64,000 nucleotides of DNA from assembly GCA_025531455.1 (NCBI GenBank), contig JAMYHL010000019.1, forward strand, positions 1-64,000, in the 5' to 3' direction. Position 1 is the stretch's first letter. Each line of letters opens with the position of its first letter. The notes under the pieces were generated by a model, which saw nothing but the letters and a program-made list of their open reading frames with translations, did not search any database and had not been told where the DNA came from. A program made the position numbers and the translations under genes. Of the stretch, positions 31,714 through 43,141 are shown one piece after another. This DNA is from Apiotrichum sp. Y4204. Lineage: Eukaryota > Basidiomycota > Tremellomycetes > Trichosporonales > Trichosporonaceae.

Positions 31714-32444
31714 CTACTCCTTGCGCTCGCGGTGGTGCTGCTTGAGGGCCTGGGCAATGTTGGACATGACCTGGGGCCGCTCGCGGAGGTAGTTTGTGCG
31801 CGCGCGGCGGAGGTCGGGCACGCCAGTCTTGCGGCCCTCGGCGCGGCGAACGACCTTGATCTCCTTGATCATGGGCGAGAGGACCTTGAAGTTCATCTCG
31901 ACGCCGGTCTTCTGGACGACGTTGCGGAGGGTGAACGCCGTGTCGACGCCGCGGCGGCGCACGCGCATGAGCACGCCCGCAAACGGCGTAATGCTCGTCT
32001 TCTCCTTGTTCGCGTAGCTGACGACATTGACGACCGAGCCCGTGCGCAGGCGCTGCGGGTGCCGGCGCGCAAACAGCGTGCTCAGCAGACCAGCCGGGTC
32101 GTACTCCTTCCGCAGGGCGTCGTTCTGCTGCGTCACGACGGACCACCCGTTCTTCGGGCGCAGGAGGTTGGCGGGCACTGGGCTCGGCGCGGTCGGTGCG
32201 GGGAAGCGGGCGGTCGAGGAGAAGGGGTAGCCTGGGGTTAGAAATGAGATGGAGACGGGTGAATAAGAACGCGAGGAGAAAAGGGAATAACGGCCTCGGT
32301 CTCGGGTTGTGGGTTGTTGCTATACCGAAAAAGGCCCATTCCCGCTCTTTTGCCCTACTCACCAGACTCGGCGCGGGCGCTGCTCGCAAAGCCGCGGGAC
32401 GGGCCGGCGCGGAGCATGTCGGCGATGCGGAGGGCGGGGCGCAT
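31714..32444 (-). CDS. img1: Mitochondrial ribosomal protein bL19m
   Basis: Large-subunit protein of the mitoribosome. Exon 1 codes an Arg/Ala presequence (MRPALRIADMLRAG...ESG). After an intron (donor GTGAGT, acceptor ACCCCAG), exon 2 continues YPFSSTARFP. The bL19 fold is seen in LRTGSVVNVVSY, ITPFAGVLMRVRRRGVDTAFTLRNVV and VEMNFKVLSPMIKEIKVVRRAEGRKTGV. The tail (RRARTNYLRERPQVM) is basic. Length is about 200 residues, usual for fungi. It is divergent from the PIN-domain gene. Confidence 0.93.
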
Positions 32445-32782
32445 GGCGGCGGTGGGGTCGGTGATCTGAGAGGTGGTCGCGAGATGAACGAGCTTGAGGT
32501 CGAGGGTCGCGACTTTTGGTGAAGCGGGATGCAAGTCGGAGAGGCCGGGACGAAAGTCGGTGAGGGGAGGAATTGATAGTGAAATCCACCTCATTTTGAC
32601 CCTATCCTATCAAGTCACGTGCTCTTCCACCCCCCTCAACCTTGACTTTATCCACGGGCCACCGGCTCGGTTGGCCACTTTGCATTTGGCTTTGTGGTTG
32701 TTGTCGGCGGCAAACGTCTCCCATCACCAACATCACCACACCACCCACACCCTCATCTCCATCCAGCTGCACATCCAGCAGC
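32445..32782. promoter_or_regulatory. Divergent promoter, bL19m / PIN gene
   Basis: The 338-bp spacer contains a CACGTG E-box (TCACGTGC, near 32615), the core site of Cbf1/bHLH-type regulators. No TATA box is obvious. Confidence 0.4.
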
Positions 32783-34686
32783 ATGCGCGACGGCGACGAC
32801 GACGAGATAGTGAGTCTCTCAGGGGTACCGACTGGTCAGCCGCCCATCGGCGTGCCCTCCTTCCTTCACCAGCAGTCACCCGGTCGTCGCTCGCACTGAA
32901 AGCGGGCAATGCCGAGGTCGCCGAAGCGGGCGCTTGTCAGTCCTCCTTTCGGACACGCGTGTACTGTGGCTCCGTGATTCCGCTATGCGTCCATTGCTGC
33001 GCCTCGGAGGATATGGTATCATCTTTCGCACCTTCGACGCCAGGAGGTGTTGTCCATCCACTCGTGCTCTATGGCTATTGTTGCTTCGCCTTCCCACACA
33101 CACCGAAAACACAGTTCTCCCGCCCTCCACCACCTCTGCCTCCGCTGTTTATTTCTTGCTGACGCCAGGCCGCGCGAAAGGCCGCACTCGCAAAGGCCCT
33201 CTCCGCCGCATACCTCGAGCACCAGATCGCCGACCTCGAGCACAAGGTGAATTCCATCGGCGTGAGCGTTCCGGGTGGTCCGACGGGTACGTCCGGTGCC
33301 GGACCCGGCGCGTCTGGTACGCCTGCCCGTCCTGCCGAAGATTCCCGGCGCGGACACCACGGTCACCACCACGGGCGCCGCAGCGACCACCATCGCCATC
33401 ACTCGCGCCGCGATAAGCACCACCGCCAGAAAGGCGGGCGGATCGATGACAGCTCGCATTCGTCCGCTTCGTCCACCTCGGAGTCTGAGGAAGACTGGGA
33501 GTGGCGCGTTGCTGTTGTCGATGTCTCGGCGCTCATGTGGGCACCTCGCAGTGTGCGCCAGCTCGTACAGCGCGGATACGAGGTCATCGTGCCCCTCGAC
33601 GCGATACGCACCCTCGACATGCTCAAGAAGGGCAACTCCCCCGTGGCGCAGGCTGCGCGTGCGGCCGCGCGCTGGATAGAGCACGCGTCCCGCCACTGGC
33701 GTACCATTTCCGCCGACCCGAGTATTGCTGTGCAGACCGGCACCGACTACAAGAAGGGGCGCGGGCTGCGCATGCAGCGCGAGGAGGAGACGGCCACACC
33801 GGCAGCCGCGGTGATGGGCGACGTCCCGCCCAAATGGGTCACGAGCGTGCTTGGCTGTGCGACGTTCTTTACCGCCATATCGCGTGCTGAGGAAATTGCC
33901 CAGGGATGGGACGACGAGCCCCGCCCTGCGGTTCTTATCGCGCATCCGCCCCTCTCTGCCGAAGTCGGCCCCCCACCCGTCGACGAGCGTCTCGATGCGC
34001 CACACCATCAGCTGCCCCAGGCGCAGAATCTTGCGGAGCGTGCGGAGGGATACACCATCTCCCTCGAAGCGGGTCGCTTTGAGCTCGGCCTCGAGGTCCT
34101 CCGCGACGACGAGGATAGCGCGGAGATGGAGCAGCAGACGCGTCCGTCCCGCGGCCGGGGTCGCGGACGTGGGCGCGGTGGTCGTGGTCGCGGGCATCGA
34201 GGAAAGCAGGCGGCCGAGCCTGAACCTGAGCCAGTCAAGATCCTCCTCCGCCGACCCGAGCCGGAGACGTCCAAAGCACCTCCCCCGCCCATCGTGGCCC
34301 CCACTCATACCGAGCCCTCTCCCGCTTCGCCAGTACATTCACGCGGCGACGAAGACCGCCGCGGTGGTCGTGGCGGTCGTGGTGGACGCGGTGGACGTGG
34401 TCGTGGCCGTTCCCAGCAGAACACGGACCGCGGCGGCGGCTTCACCCTTCTTCAGCGACCTGGGCCTCCTCTCGCGCACCACGTCCGCGGCGAACGCGAC
34501 GGTCGCGATTCGCGCGACTCGCGCGATTCTCGCGACACACGCGAGGACCGCCACTTTAACCGCAACAACAACAGCAACAACAGCACGAACAACAAGTCCG
34601 ACTGGCCGCTCCGCCGCGCGTACGCGTCGGCAGACGCGGACCCCGTCGAGCGCCCTCGCGTAGTCCTCTTGCAGCGTCCTCGCTAA
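32783..34686 (+). CDS. PIN-domain protein with RGG repeats
   Basis: Exon 1 (32783-32809, MRDGDDDEI) joins exon 33169-34686 across a 359-nt intron in phase 0, giving 514 residues. Other exons inside that intron cannot be excluded. The order is a short coiled coil (AARKAALAKALSAAYLEHQIADLEHK), a His/Arg/Gly-rich linker, and a PIN-like domain (WEWRVAVVDVSALMW, RGYEVIVPLDAIRTLDMLKKG, SIAVQTGTDYKK). Then come RGRGRGRG and GGRGGRGGRGG blocks, an RDSRDSRD repeat and an Asn-rich stretch. PIN domains are nucleases or their relatives (SMG6, Nmd4), and RGG boxes bind RNA, so a role in mRNA decay is likely but inferred. The motif (I/T/V)LL(R/Q)RP occurs three times, the last at the C terminus. Confidence 0.8.
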
Positions 34687-35588
34687 TCGTCGCTTCTGCC
34701 CCTCCGGCCTCAGTATTCTTCAGGCGCGCATGGCGTGACCAAGTCCGCCGCCGTGGTGCGTGCACCGGCGGCGGTCCGGCCCCAGGCGGGTGCGTGGGTG
34801 CAGCCGACGTGGCAATTCGAGTTCCAGTCTCGTGAGGAGTGTTATCTCGTCCTCGCGACGCGTTGTTCCACAAGCACCAGCACCATCATCACCACCGAGC
34901 CCAGCCGCCAGTTATCACCCCACCCATGCTCATTTCCCTCTACAATCTACCTTGAAACCCCGTTCCAGCCGCGCCGCACAGCCCGCTCCGTAGTCCTGTG
35001 CACATGTATGCGATCTGTGCTGCCGCTGCAGCGAGTCCTGCTATCCTGCGTTTGCACTGACCACTCCGGAGCTTTCTGGCCATAGGTGACTACTGCCGTG
35101 GCATTGGACGTGGCCCCGTGGTCATGAGTCGGGCCCGAGAACAGGCTATATATCGTCTGTGAGGGATCATCGTCATGCCACTAATCGCTGTCGAAGTATC
35201 ACCTCGATCACCTATGAGCACACGTTCGATCACGGACTACAAGCTGCGAGCTGCGAGCCTGACATCATCAGGTCATGAGCCACATTCCTTGTGTGCGACG
35301 CGGTTGCTTTTGGCTCCGGACCTCCACTTTTTCACCCCCCCCCCCCCCCGGACACTCAGCCACCTTCCTCCCACACACACAAACCCAACCCACACTCCAC
35401 CTCCGGATCTAGGATCTTCGGCGCGCGCAGGGCAAAACATTCACCCAGCCGGGGCACACACTACACAGTGCAAGCCAAAGTTTGAGAATACATAACACCT
35501 TGTAACACTCTCTGTGTAGAATTTTTTTCTTTCTCCCTTCCATCTCTTACCTCCTCACCCCCCACTCCCATCCATCCATCCACGCAAA
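34687..35588. other. Intergenic between tandem genes, with poly-C tract
   Basis: An alternative spliced C terminus of the PIN gene could extend to about 35084 (intron from 34661 to the acceptor CCTCAG near 34714). Otherwise no gene is seen. A 15-base C run lies at 35335-35349 and a pyrimidine-rich stretch follows to the NAP start. Confidence 0.45.
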
Positions 35589-36883
35589 ATGTCCCAGGCG
35601 CTCACTGTTGGTGCGTGCTGCGCGTCGATGCCGTTGCTGACCCCCAGATGTCCCTGCCGAGGTTGTCGAGAAGGTCACGAAGGGTGCGTACTGAAGGAGC
35701 GAGATGGGGAGGGATCATCAGTGGGAACGAGGGAGGTATCGTGTAGAGATCGCGTCTGCCTAGACGGATGGCTCACGGCCCATGGCCCCCACCTCGCGTA
35801 TCCCTTCCTCACAGACGTTCATCACTGACGGCAGCGGCCAAGGATGTCGAGATCAAGGTTGCGCGCTTCGCGGCCGAGCAGCAGCAGAAGTTCCTCGCCG
35901 AGGTCCGCCCCGAGCTGAAGAAGGTCAAGGGTTTCTGGACCGTTGCGATGGTGAGTGTTAAGAGAGGGGTGAGAGTGTGGGAGTGGATGGGGGATAGTGA
36001 AGGGGAGGCGGATGGTGGATCCGCGTCATGTGTACGTACACGGCTGTAAGGATCGCACTCCTGGAGTGAGATCCGAGATGACCGTGGTGGACCGAGTGGG
36101 GTGTTCATGTTGGCTGTATTGACTTCGGACAGCCTCAAATTTCCTTTAACAACATGCTGACGCTGCTTCTCTCTCTGCCATCTCTGCCTTGATTGCATCT
36201 ACCTAACAGCTCAACTGCCCCGCCGTCTCCGGTGCCGCGACCGCCTCGGACCGCGAGGCGCTCAAGAGCCTCGAGGATATCGAGCTCATTCAGGACGCCA
36301 AGGACCCGCGCGCCTACGAGCTCGTCTTCGTGAGTGGCCTTGTTGGCTTCCTTCACTCACACTTAGCACTTTGGCGACAACGACTTCTTCACCAACAAGA
36401 CGCTGAGCAAGAAGTACACGCTCCCCGAGGGCACCAAGCCCGCCCCTGAGGACGGCACCATCACGGACGAGATCCGCACGTTTGACGAGGATGACCTTGT
36501 CGCTGAGGTGAGTGATCGCTAGCGTTTGTTTCTTCAGCGATCCCCTAACTCACTCCCAGGCCACCAAGATCGACTGGAAGGACGGCAAGAACCTCGTCGA
36601 GCTGCACCCGCGCAAGATCCCGACCGAGGAGGACCTCGACGCCCTTGAGAACGACGACTTTGAGGGCGACGTCGGCTCGTGGTTCCACTACTTCACGTCC
36701 GAGGGCGACATGTTCGACGTCGGCTCGGCGGTCGTCAACTCGATCCTTTCCGACCCGTACGCCGCCTTTGACGCGATGGAGGAGGATGACGAGCTTGACG
36801 AGGAGGACGAGGACGACGACGAGGGCTCGGTCGACCTCGAGGCCGAGGACGAGGGTCCCGCCAAGAAGAAGCAGAAGAAGTAA
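35589..36883 (+). CDS. NAP/SET family histone chaperone
   Basis: Nucleosome assembly protein of the SET/TAF-I branch. It binds histones and aids nucleosome assembly. Six exons. The first two are tiny and joined by a 37-nt intron (MSQALTV-D-VPAEVVEKVTK). Then come AAKDVEIKVARFAAEQQQKFLAEVRPEL (dimerisation helix), IPGFW-equivalent VKGFWTVAM, LKSLEDIELIQDAKDPRAYELVFHFGDNDFF, TIDWKDGK-type TKIDWKDGKNL, GSWFHYFTSEGD and an acidic tail (EEDDELDEEDEDDDE) ending in a basic KKKQKK nuclear signal. Length is about 250 residues. All introns have GTGAGT- or GTGCGT-like donors. Confidence 0.93.
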
Positions 36884-37392
36884 GTGCGGTATGATGAATA
36901 GGCCGACTTGCCTCCCCATAGTACTGCATTTCCTCTTGCGTCCCTGTTCGTCTGGTGCCACTTCTCCAAAATGTCAACAACCTCGCCCGCTGCGAGCGGG
37001 GATAGAGTCGTGTTGTTGCCGCACTGTGCTTTGCTGTCCACGCGCCCACGTGCGAGCATACGCTAAGTGCTTATCTTTGTTTTCGTTTTAATTGCCGCGC
37101 CTTTGCGTCACAGTGATGCAGGAAGTTTGCGGATTTGCAGTTGGCCGATTGGGTGAGGGGAGTGGAAAACAAGAGAACAGACTGACTGGTTGCAACGATG
37201 ACCTGATGGGGTGATGTGTCTTGTAGGGATGCAGCCTGGGGACAATGAGCACACACCCTGTGGCGCCTACCCTCGCTCCAACTGCTCTGCCCCAACTGCA
37301 AAACGAAATACCGCACATGTACATAGCGCGAGTGATAAAAAGAATGGTATAATCTAGTAAATGCACATCTCCCTCTGTCCCTTTTGCTCCGT
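36884..37392. other. Convergent 3' intergenic
   Basis: 3' flanks of the histone chaperone and Rrb1 genes. No gene seen. Confidence 0.4.
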
Positions 37393-39028
37393 CTAGCACG
37401 AAATCGTCTTGAACACATTAAACCCGTCCGCGGCGGTGGTGAGCACCATGCCCGGAATCTGGGGGTGCCAGTGGAGCTCCTTGACGTCCTTTTGTCCCTG
37501 GTGCACGAATAGCAGCTGCGGCGGGACGGTCAGCGCCTGTCCGTCGGGCCCGACTGCCGTCGTGCCCTCGTCGTCGTCCTGCTCCACCGAGAGGTCCCAC
37601 AGGGTCACCTGGTCGTCTGCGCCCGACGAAGCGAACACGGACGGGTCGGTCGGGTGCCACTCGACTGAGGTGATCGGCGCCTTGTGCCACGTAAAGTGCG
37701 CGACGGGAGTCGGTGTGCTGCGGTGGTTAGTGGTGTTCGTGATATCTACATTTTGGCAGTTATCAAGCCACTCGCGACTCACTCCTTGAACATGCGCAGG
37801 TCCCAAACCTTGGTGTGTCCCTCGTCGCCACCAGAGACGAGGAGGTAGTCGACGTTCTTGTTCCACGAAATGACATTCACGTCCTCATCGTGCGCGGTGA
37901 CCGACACGGCGGCCTTGCGGCCCTTTGTGCGGATGTCCCAAATACGCACGGTGCGGTCGGCGGACGCGGACGCAAACACCGTGCGCTCGGCAGGGGACCA
38001 CTGGAGGTCCTCCACCGACGAGGTGTGCGACGCGAACGCGCCGGGCGAGGTGGTGAATCCTGACGGGGTCGCGGTCGTGAGGTAGATTTTCGAGTCAATG
38101 TCGCCCGTCAGCAGGCCGGTCGTGCCCCACTCGACGGCATAGCCCTCGGCGCGGCCGTGGTTGGTAATCGTGTGCACGGGCGTCTTCTGGCGCGGGCGGC
38201 TCGGTCCGCTCAGCGTGTCGATCAAAGGCTTCACGTCATAGATGTGCACTTTGCCGGTTTCGGAGAACGTCGCGACATGGTACGGGTCGGGGAGGGCTGC
38301 GCCGGCGGTGGCAGGGGCCGCACGGATGCGGTTGACGCTACCGACGTGCGGGAGGGTAAGGAAGTCGAGGCGGGCGTCCTCGTCGACCTCGTCGTCGTCG
38401 TCCTCGCCGTCGCTGTCGTCATCGTGCTGCGTGCGGCTCAAGCCCGACAGCCGCATGACCACCACCTCGTCCTTGGCCCGCCCCTGGCCCGGCACGTCGC
38501 CCGCCTGTGTCCCCGTCACGATCCACGCCGTCTGCGGGAATCCCGTCCGCTCGACACCGAGCGTGTCCTTGAGCACGTCAAAACTCAGACACGGCCACGC
38601 GTACGACAGCTGATGAAGACACGGATACACGCTGTTGTCGGGAACAAGCGTCTCGTCCGCTGCGAGCTTCACTCCGGGAAGGTACGTCTGCTTTTGCGGC
38701 TCGGGCGCGTCGTCGTCCTCCTGTGCCGGTGTGAATTCTGGAGTCAGCGGAGTTGGACAGAGGTGCACAAGGAGATTGAAGCACGGAATAGAGGTAAGAC
38801 AGCAGGAGAGCTACCTCGTCCGCCCCAGCTCCCCGGGTCCCACTCACCATCGCCCTCCTCGGCCTCCATGTCCTGGTCGACGACCTCGTCCTCCATCTCG
38901 TCCTCCCACCGGTCCTCAAACTCGCCCATCTCATCCACCTCGTCCGCGACGCGCGCCGTCTCCTGCCCCCGGTCCGCCGCCTTGTTCGGGAGGTCGTCTG
39001 CTGCCGAAGTACGCTTTTTGCCCGCCAT
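37393..39028 (-). CDS. rrb1: Glutamate-rich WD-repeat protein, ribosome assembly (Rrb1/GRWD1)
   Basis: Nuclear chaperone that binds newly made ribosomal protein uL3 (Rpl3) for 60S assembly. It starts [12 protein letters not shown] and has a Glu/Asp-rich N-terminal region, then the CAF1C_H4-binding-like segment ([38 protein letters not shown]). The WD40 blades follow: [89 protein letters not shown] and [29 protein letters not shown]. It ends [24 protein letters not shown], the family's usual end. Acidic loops interrupt the early blades. At least three exons, about 490 residues. Confidence 0.95.
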
Positions 39029-39312
39029 CTTGATTCTGTGTATGGAGCGAGTAAGTATATGTGTTGTGGAAGATACACTTCTAGAACTGTCGGTGGCCAT
39101 AAATTCTTCACTGCCGCCGCCCAAGCCACCACCCCACGAAGCGTCATTGCGGTGGATTCTGAGGATTCAACTTTTTCGATAGCGCCGACCGTGGGAATTC
39201 GCAAACCTCGGCACACCGGACCACTGAAAAGTCACTAGACACTCGACGGAACTGTCGATAATCGCAAAACAACAGCTCTAACACACTTCGTGCTCTACAC
39301 ACTCCACCCGCA
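39029..39312. promoter_or_regulatory. Divergent promoter, rrb1 / uS7m
   Basis: A 284-bp spacer between two ribosome-related genes read in opposite directions, so co-regulation is possible. No TATA box seen. Confidence 0.35.
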
Positions 39313-40072
39313 ATGTTCCGCTCCGCCCTCGCCCCGCTCTCCCGGCGACTGTTCAGCAGCACGTCCGCGCGCCGGACCGAGGCGTTCGCCGACCTCGCGC
39401 GCATCACGGGCTCGGGATCGAACGCCTCGGCTCCGTCCCCATCCTTTGTCCCGCCGGCAGCGTCCCCATCCTCGGGCTCGGAGGCACGGGGGTACGCCAT
39501 CGGCGCGATGCCCGCGAAGAAGGACCCGGTGTTGGAGCTCTTCACCAACCTGATCATGGACGACGGGAAGAAGGTCGTCGCACAGCGGCACATGTCCAAC
39601 ATTCTCGGCATGGTGCAGCGCGCGACCAACCAGCCGCCGGTGCCGCAGCTCAAGCGCGCGGTCGAGCTCGCCGCGCCCCAGGTCCAGGTCATCACGTTCA
39701 AGCACTTTAACAAGACGCATTTCTCGCCACGCGCGCTCACCGAGCGCCAGCGCTTCCACCGCGGTATCAAGGCCATCCTCAAGGCCGCCGAGCGTGGACG
39801 CAAGGGTGCGATCCGCCGCGATGACCGTATCGCCCGCGAGATTCTGGCGGTGCTCGAGGGCACGAGCGAGACGTACAAGCGTCTCGAGGAAGGTCACCGT
39901 ATTGCCATGCTGAACCGGTATGTGGAGATTGGAAGGGTGGCAGAAGAAGAGAGCGGGTGGGAGAACAGCTGTTGTCTGGAGTACAGCCGAGCTCTAACCC
40001 ACTCTACTCTTTGCCGCTTTTCATTGGGAAACTTGTCGCTGACACTGCAGTTCCAACATTTTCATGCAGTAG
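39313..40072 (+). CDS. rsm7: Mitochondrial ribosomal protein uS7m
   Basis: Small-subunit mitoribosome protein that binds the 3' domain of the SSU rRNA. A Ser/Arg presequence (MFRSALAPLSRRLFSSTSARR) and a Ser/Pro-rich linker come before the S7 fold: DPVLELFTNLIMDDGKKVVAQRHMSNIL, PPVPQLKRAVELAAPQVQV, LTERQRFHRGIKAILKAAERGRKG. Exon 1 ends at 39917. A 133-nt intron (GTATGT...CACTGCAG) leads to a last exon of 22 nt that completes RSNIFMQ and the stop at 40072. Length is 208 residues. Confidence 0.93.
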
Positions 40073-40379
40073 ACAGCGAGGTAGACGATGCATCCCATTT
40101 CACGCACAACTGGGTACGGTCGGGGTGAGATAGGGATAACGACGCTCATGCCGGCTGACCTTCGTATCCTCAATGACTGCCCATACTGACACTTCTGGCA
40201 ACGACATTCGTATTCATGCAGTTTATCCTACAACGACTAACATTTCACAACAGATCAACTCGACATACACTCCGACATTTACTTGATTTCTTCTATTGTT
40301 GTTTCCTGAGCCTTTTCGCCTCATCCTTGAAGCCATCACCAAACTCCCTGCCCGTCAGCGCCCACCTTCTCACGGGAAC
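40073..40379. other. Convergent 3' intergenic
   Basis: 3' flanks of the uS7m and ATG15 genes. No gene seen. Confidence 0.4.
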
Positions 40380-42094
40380 TCACCACTTGTAGCAGTCCAC
40401 ACAGTCCATGTCGGCCTTGGCAGCCGGCACACCACCGTGCTTCTCCCAGTCGCCCTTGCCCTTACCGGGCTTGCCGCTCTTCTCATCCTTGTCATCCCCG
40501 TCGTCCTTCGGCCGACGGGGGTACGGCCATTCCCACCACTTGTTGATATGGAGATTGAGGTTGAGGTTAAGCACGGCGGCGGCAAAGTCGGCGGGGTTGG
40601 CGATAAGCCCCCACGGGTCCTCCCAGGGGTCATCGCCCGGGCCGTCGGGGTCGTCGGGGTCGTCGGGGTTCTTGGGCTTTTTGGGCGGCTTCGGCTTCGG
40701 CTTCGGGTCTTTGGGATCGTCGTCCTCTGGCCACGGGTCCGCGAGCACCTTGGAGATCACTTCAGAGATGCGGTGCGTGCGCACATCGACGCTCCATCCC
40801 TTGACCGTCACCGTGTCGTACAGGATTGTCTGGCCGGTGTGGCACTTGGACTCAAGAGCGAAGCCGGCAGCGTAGCACCCGGAATATGTTCCAGTGCAGG
40901 CGCCCATCGGAATCGGGTCGGCGGTGTGGTACACGTGCGTGACGCCAGAATGCTCGGCCGGGACAGCCGGAGGCTGGGGTAGGTGGAGTCTGCGTGCCGG
41001 AAGGCGGTCGCCAGGAGCCTCAAAGCCGACGGCCGGGGCGCCAAAGGCGAGTCCGATGAGTGCCGAGAGAGACCCGCCGAGCTGGAGTCAGTTGGAAACC
41101 TCTCATAATCAACTGCGTATACCCACCGAGTGACCTGTCAGCCAGATGTTTGCGTTCGGGTACATGTACGTGACGTTGTTGTACAAGTCCGTTCCTACCG
41201 TCGCGTACACACTCTCCTCGACGAGCGCCGTCTCGAGACACGTCTGCTCGCACTTGTACCCGCCGGCGTAGCAGTCGCAGACTGTCGACCACGAAAAGTC
41301 GACGCGCGCACAGCAGCATGAGAATAAGAGGTTGTCCTGGGTGTGAGTTCAAGTCACAACTCGCGAGCCCCGAGGTGTTCCCAGCGGACTCCACCTCCAC
41401 TCACATTGAACTTGTCGTTCCTGGCCGTGGGCCCTCCGCCGCCAAGCACGCCCGCACTGGTGCCCTTGATGGAGATGATGACAGTCGAATTGGTGTCGTC
41501 GGCGAAGACGTGCCCACGGAGCCCGTCCGTTCCGGGTTCCCATCCGATGGGAGTGGAGTGATTGAACCCGGGAAGAGGGTACCACCCGTCCGTGTCGTTG
41601 GTGGTGTACGCGTTGCTCGCCATCTTCGCGAGGGTGATAAGCGTCTGGCGGTCCGTCACATCCGGCGCGTCGACCTCGACGTCCTCCCATCCGGAATCAA
41701 AGCCAACAGTGTCCATTCCGAGAGTGTGGAAGATGGGCTCCGCCTCGGGCGCGATCCACCCCGTGGCATTCGCGACGCCGTGCACACGCTTTGCCCTTGC
41801 GGCGTTCGCCCACGAGAGCATGTGCGGTGCGCGCGTGCGTGCCCTCCGCATGTTGATCTTGCGGGTACGCAGTGTGAGCGGCTCAGAATACTCTGCCCCA
41901 AGCACTTCTGGGGCGCGGAAGGCGGCGGGGCCAGCGCCGGGCGGCGCGTCGGCCATGTGGAGCGGCGCGGCGGCATCGAGGGAATGCGAGTGGGCGTGCC
42001 GCGGGGTGAAGGTCAGCTCCCCCCGAGAAGGTGGGGGGAGAGGGGCGGGAGAGACGAAGAGCGAGAGAAAGGGAAGATGGAGAGGGAGTCTCAT
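40380..42094 (-). CDS. atg15: Atg15-like vacuolar lipase
   Basis: A phospholipase that breaks down autophagic and multivesicular bodies in the vacuole. It starts with a hydrophobic signal/anchor (MRLPLHLPFLSLFVSPAP). Family blocks are TRDRQTLITLAKMASNAY-like DRQTLITLAKMASNAY, GWEPGTDGLRGHVFADD, a Cys-rich segment (FSCCCARVDFSWSTVCDCY), the nucleophile elbow GHSLGG, GFEAPGDRLPARRLHLP, THVYHTADPIPMGACTG and CHTGQTILYDT. Asp and His of the triad fall in the last two blocks. An intron lies exactly between Ser and Leu of GHS-LGG. The C-terminal tail is an unusual Pro/Lys/Asp-rich stretch (KPKPKPPKKPKNPDDPDD) followed by a Trp/Cys end. Confidence 0.93.
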
Positions 42095-42482
42095 TGTGTG
42101 TGCGGCATGAGAGAGCGTTGAGGTGAGGTTGGAGGAGGATGAGAGTGTGATCACAGTAGCTGGGTGGCGAGTGGCGAGCTCGATCACTTCAGTTGCAGTG
42201 ACGGCACCGGGAGTGCAGACGGTGGCGTCTCTGATCCGGCAAGGTGGTGAGCCATTATTTGCTTCCGCACCCCGCCAGCCTGCGGCCATCATAGTAGCAC
42301 TCCCTGCACTCCACGCGACTGTTTCTGATCCACGCTATGCGCGCCATGCCATCTGTTGACGTGTGCTGGCCGCGCTGGCGCGCTGGCACGCACAGCAAGA
42401 GCCTTGGGATGACGACGACTCAGGTAGTATCGCAAGTATCTACAATTCCATCCATCCCACACTCGTTCATCCATCACACATC
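42095..42482. promoter_or_regulatory. Divergent promoter, atg15 / RAMP4
   Basis: A 388-bp spacer between two secretory/vacuolar genes on opposite strands. No strong motif was recognised. Confidence 0.35.
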
Positions 42483-43141
42483 ATGGTGAGTATCGCGCCA
42501 GACGTGAAATCTGCGACGAGGAGAAGGAGTGGACAGCAGGGAAGCACTCAAGAACTGCGCCTGCCCCAGTGTGTCGTATGCCTTGCCCTCACCGCACCTT
42601 TCCTGTTGCCTGTTTCGCCGTGCTTGCAGCGGCGGAGCTACAGGATGAAACGATGAACGGGATGGGGCGCCCACACGACACGGTACACAAGGCTCTGGAT
42701 CGCACGGACGGCGGCGCGCAGCCGCGCTGGTACCGCTCTGCTCGATGCCGTGCAATAATACGCGTTGCGCATCAGTGGCTTCGTCATGGCCTGTGAACGC
42801 GACTACCCTCTCCCACTCAGACACGCCGCCGCCTCTTGTTCTCTGATTCACTGACACATCCAGCCGACACAGGCCGACATCCGCCGCAAGAACGCAAACT
42901 TCGCCGCGCGCGCCATCGCAGGCAAGAAGACGACGCGCCCCGCTAAGAAGGGCACGCACAGCGTCGGCGCGTGGGTGCTTGTCGGCATGCTGTTCCTTCT
43001 TGTTGGCGGCAGTGAGTAGCGGGCTGGCAGCTAGGATGGCGGCTTGGACCGAAGCCACATCGGGCGCAAGGTTATGGTTACCGTTTGCTGACCGCAGCCG
43101 CCGTGGAGCTTATTCGGATGATGTTCTTCGGACGCTCGTAA
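42483..43141 (+). CDS. ysy6: RAMP4/SERP1/Ysy6 stress-associated ER protein
   Basis: A tail-anchored 64-residue protein that associates with the Sec61 translocon and stabilises new membrane proteins under stress. The first coding exon is only the ATG (42483-42485). A 378-nt intron (GTGAGT...CATCCAG) follows. Exon 2 (42864-43011) gives PTQADIRRKNANFAARAIAGKK and the start of the membrane anchor (VGAWVLVGMLFLLVGG), and exon 3 (43098-43141) gives AAVELIRMMFFGRS. The basic N-terminal R-R-x-N-x-x-F-A pattern and the C-terminal anchor are the family signature. Confidence 0.9.

Noticed and set aside
33019..34338. 439-codon minus-strand frame across the PIN gene
   Set aside because: Antisense shadow of the GC-rich RGG coding region.
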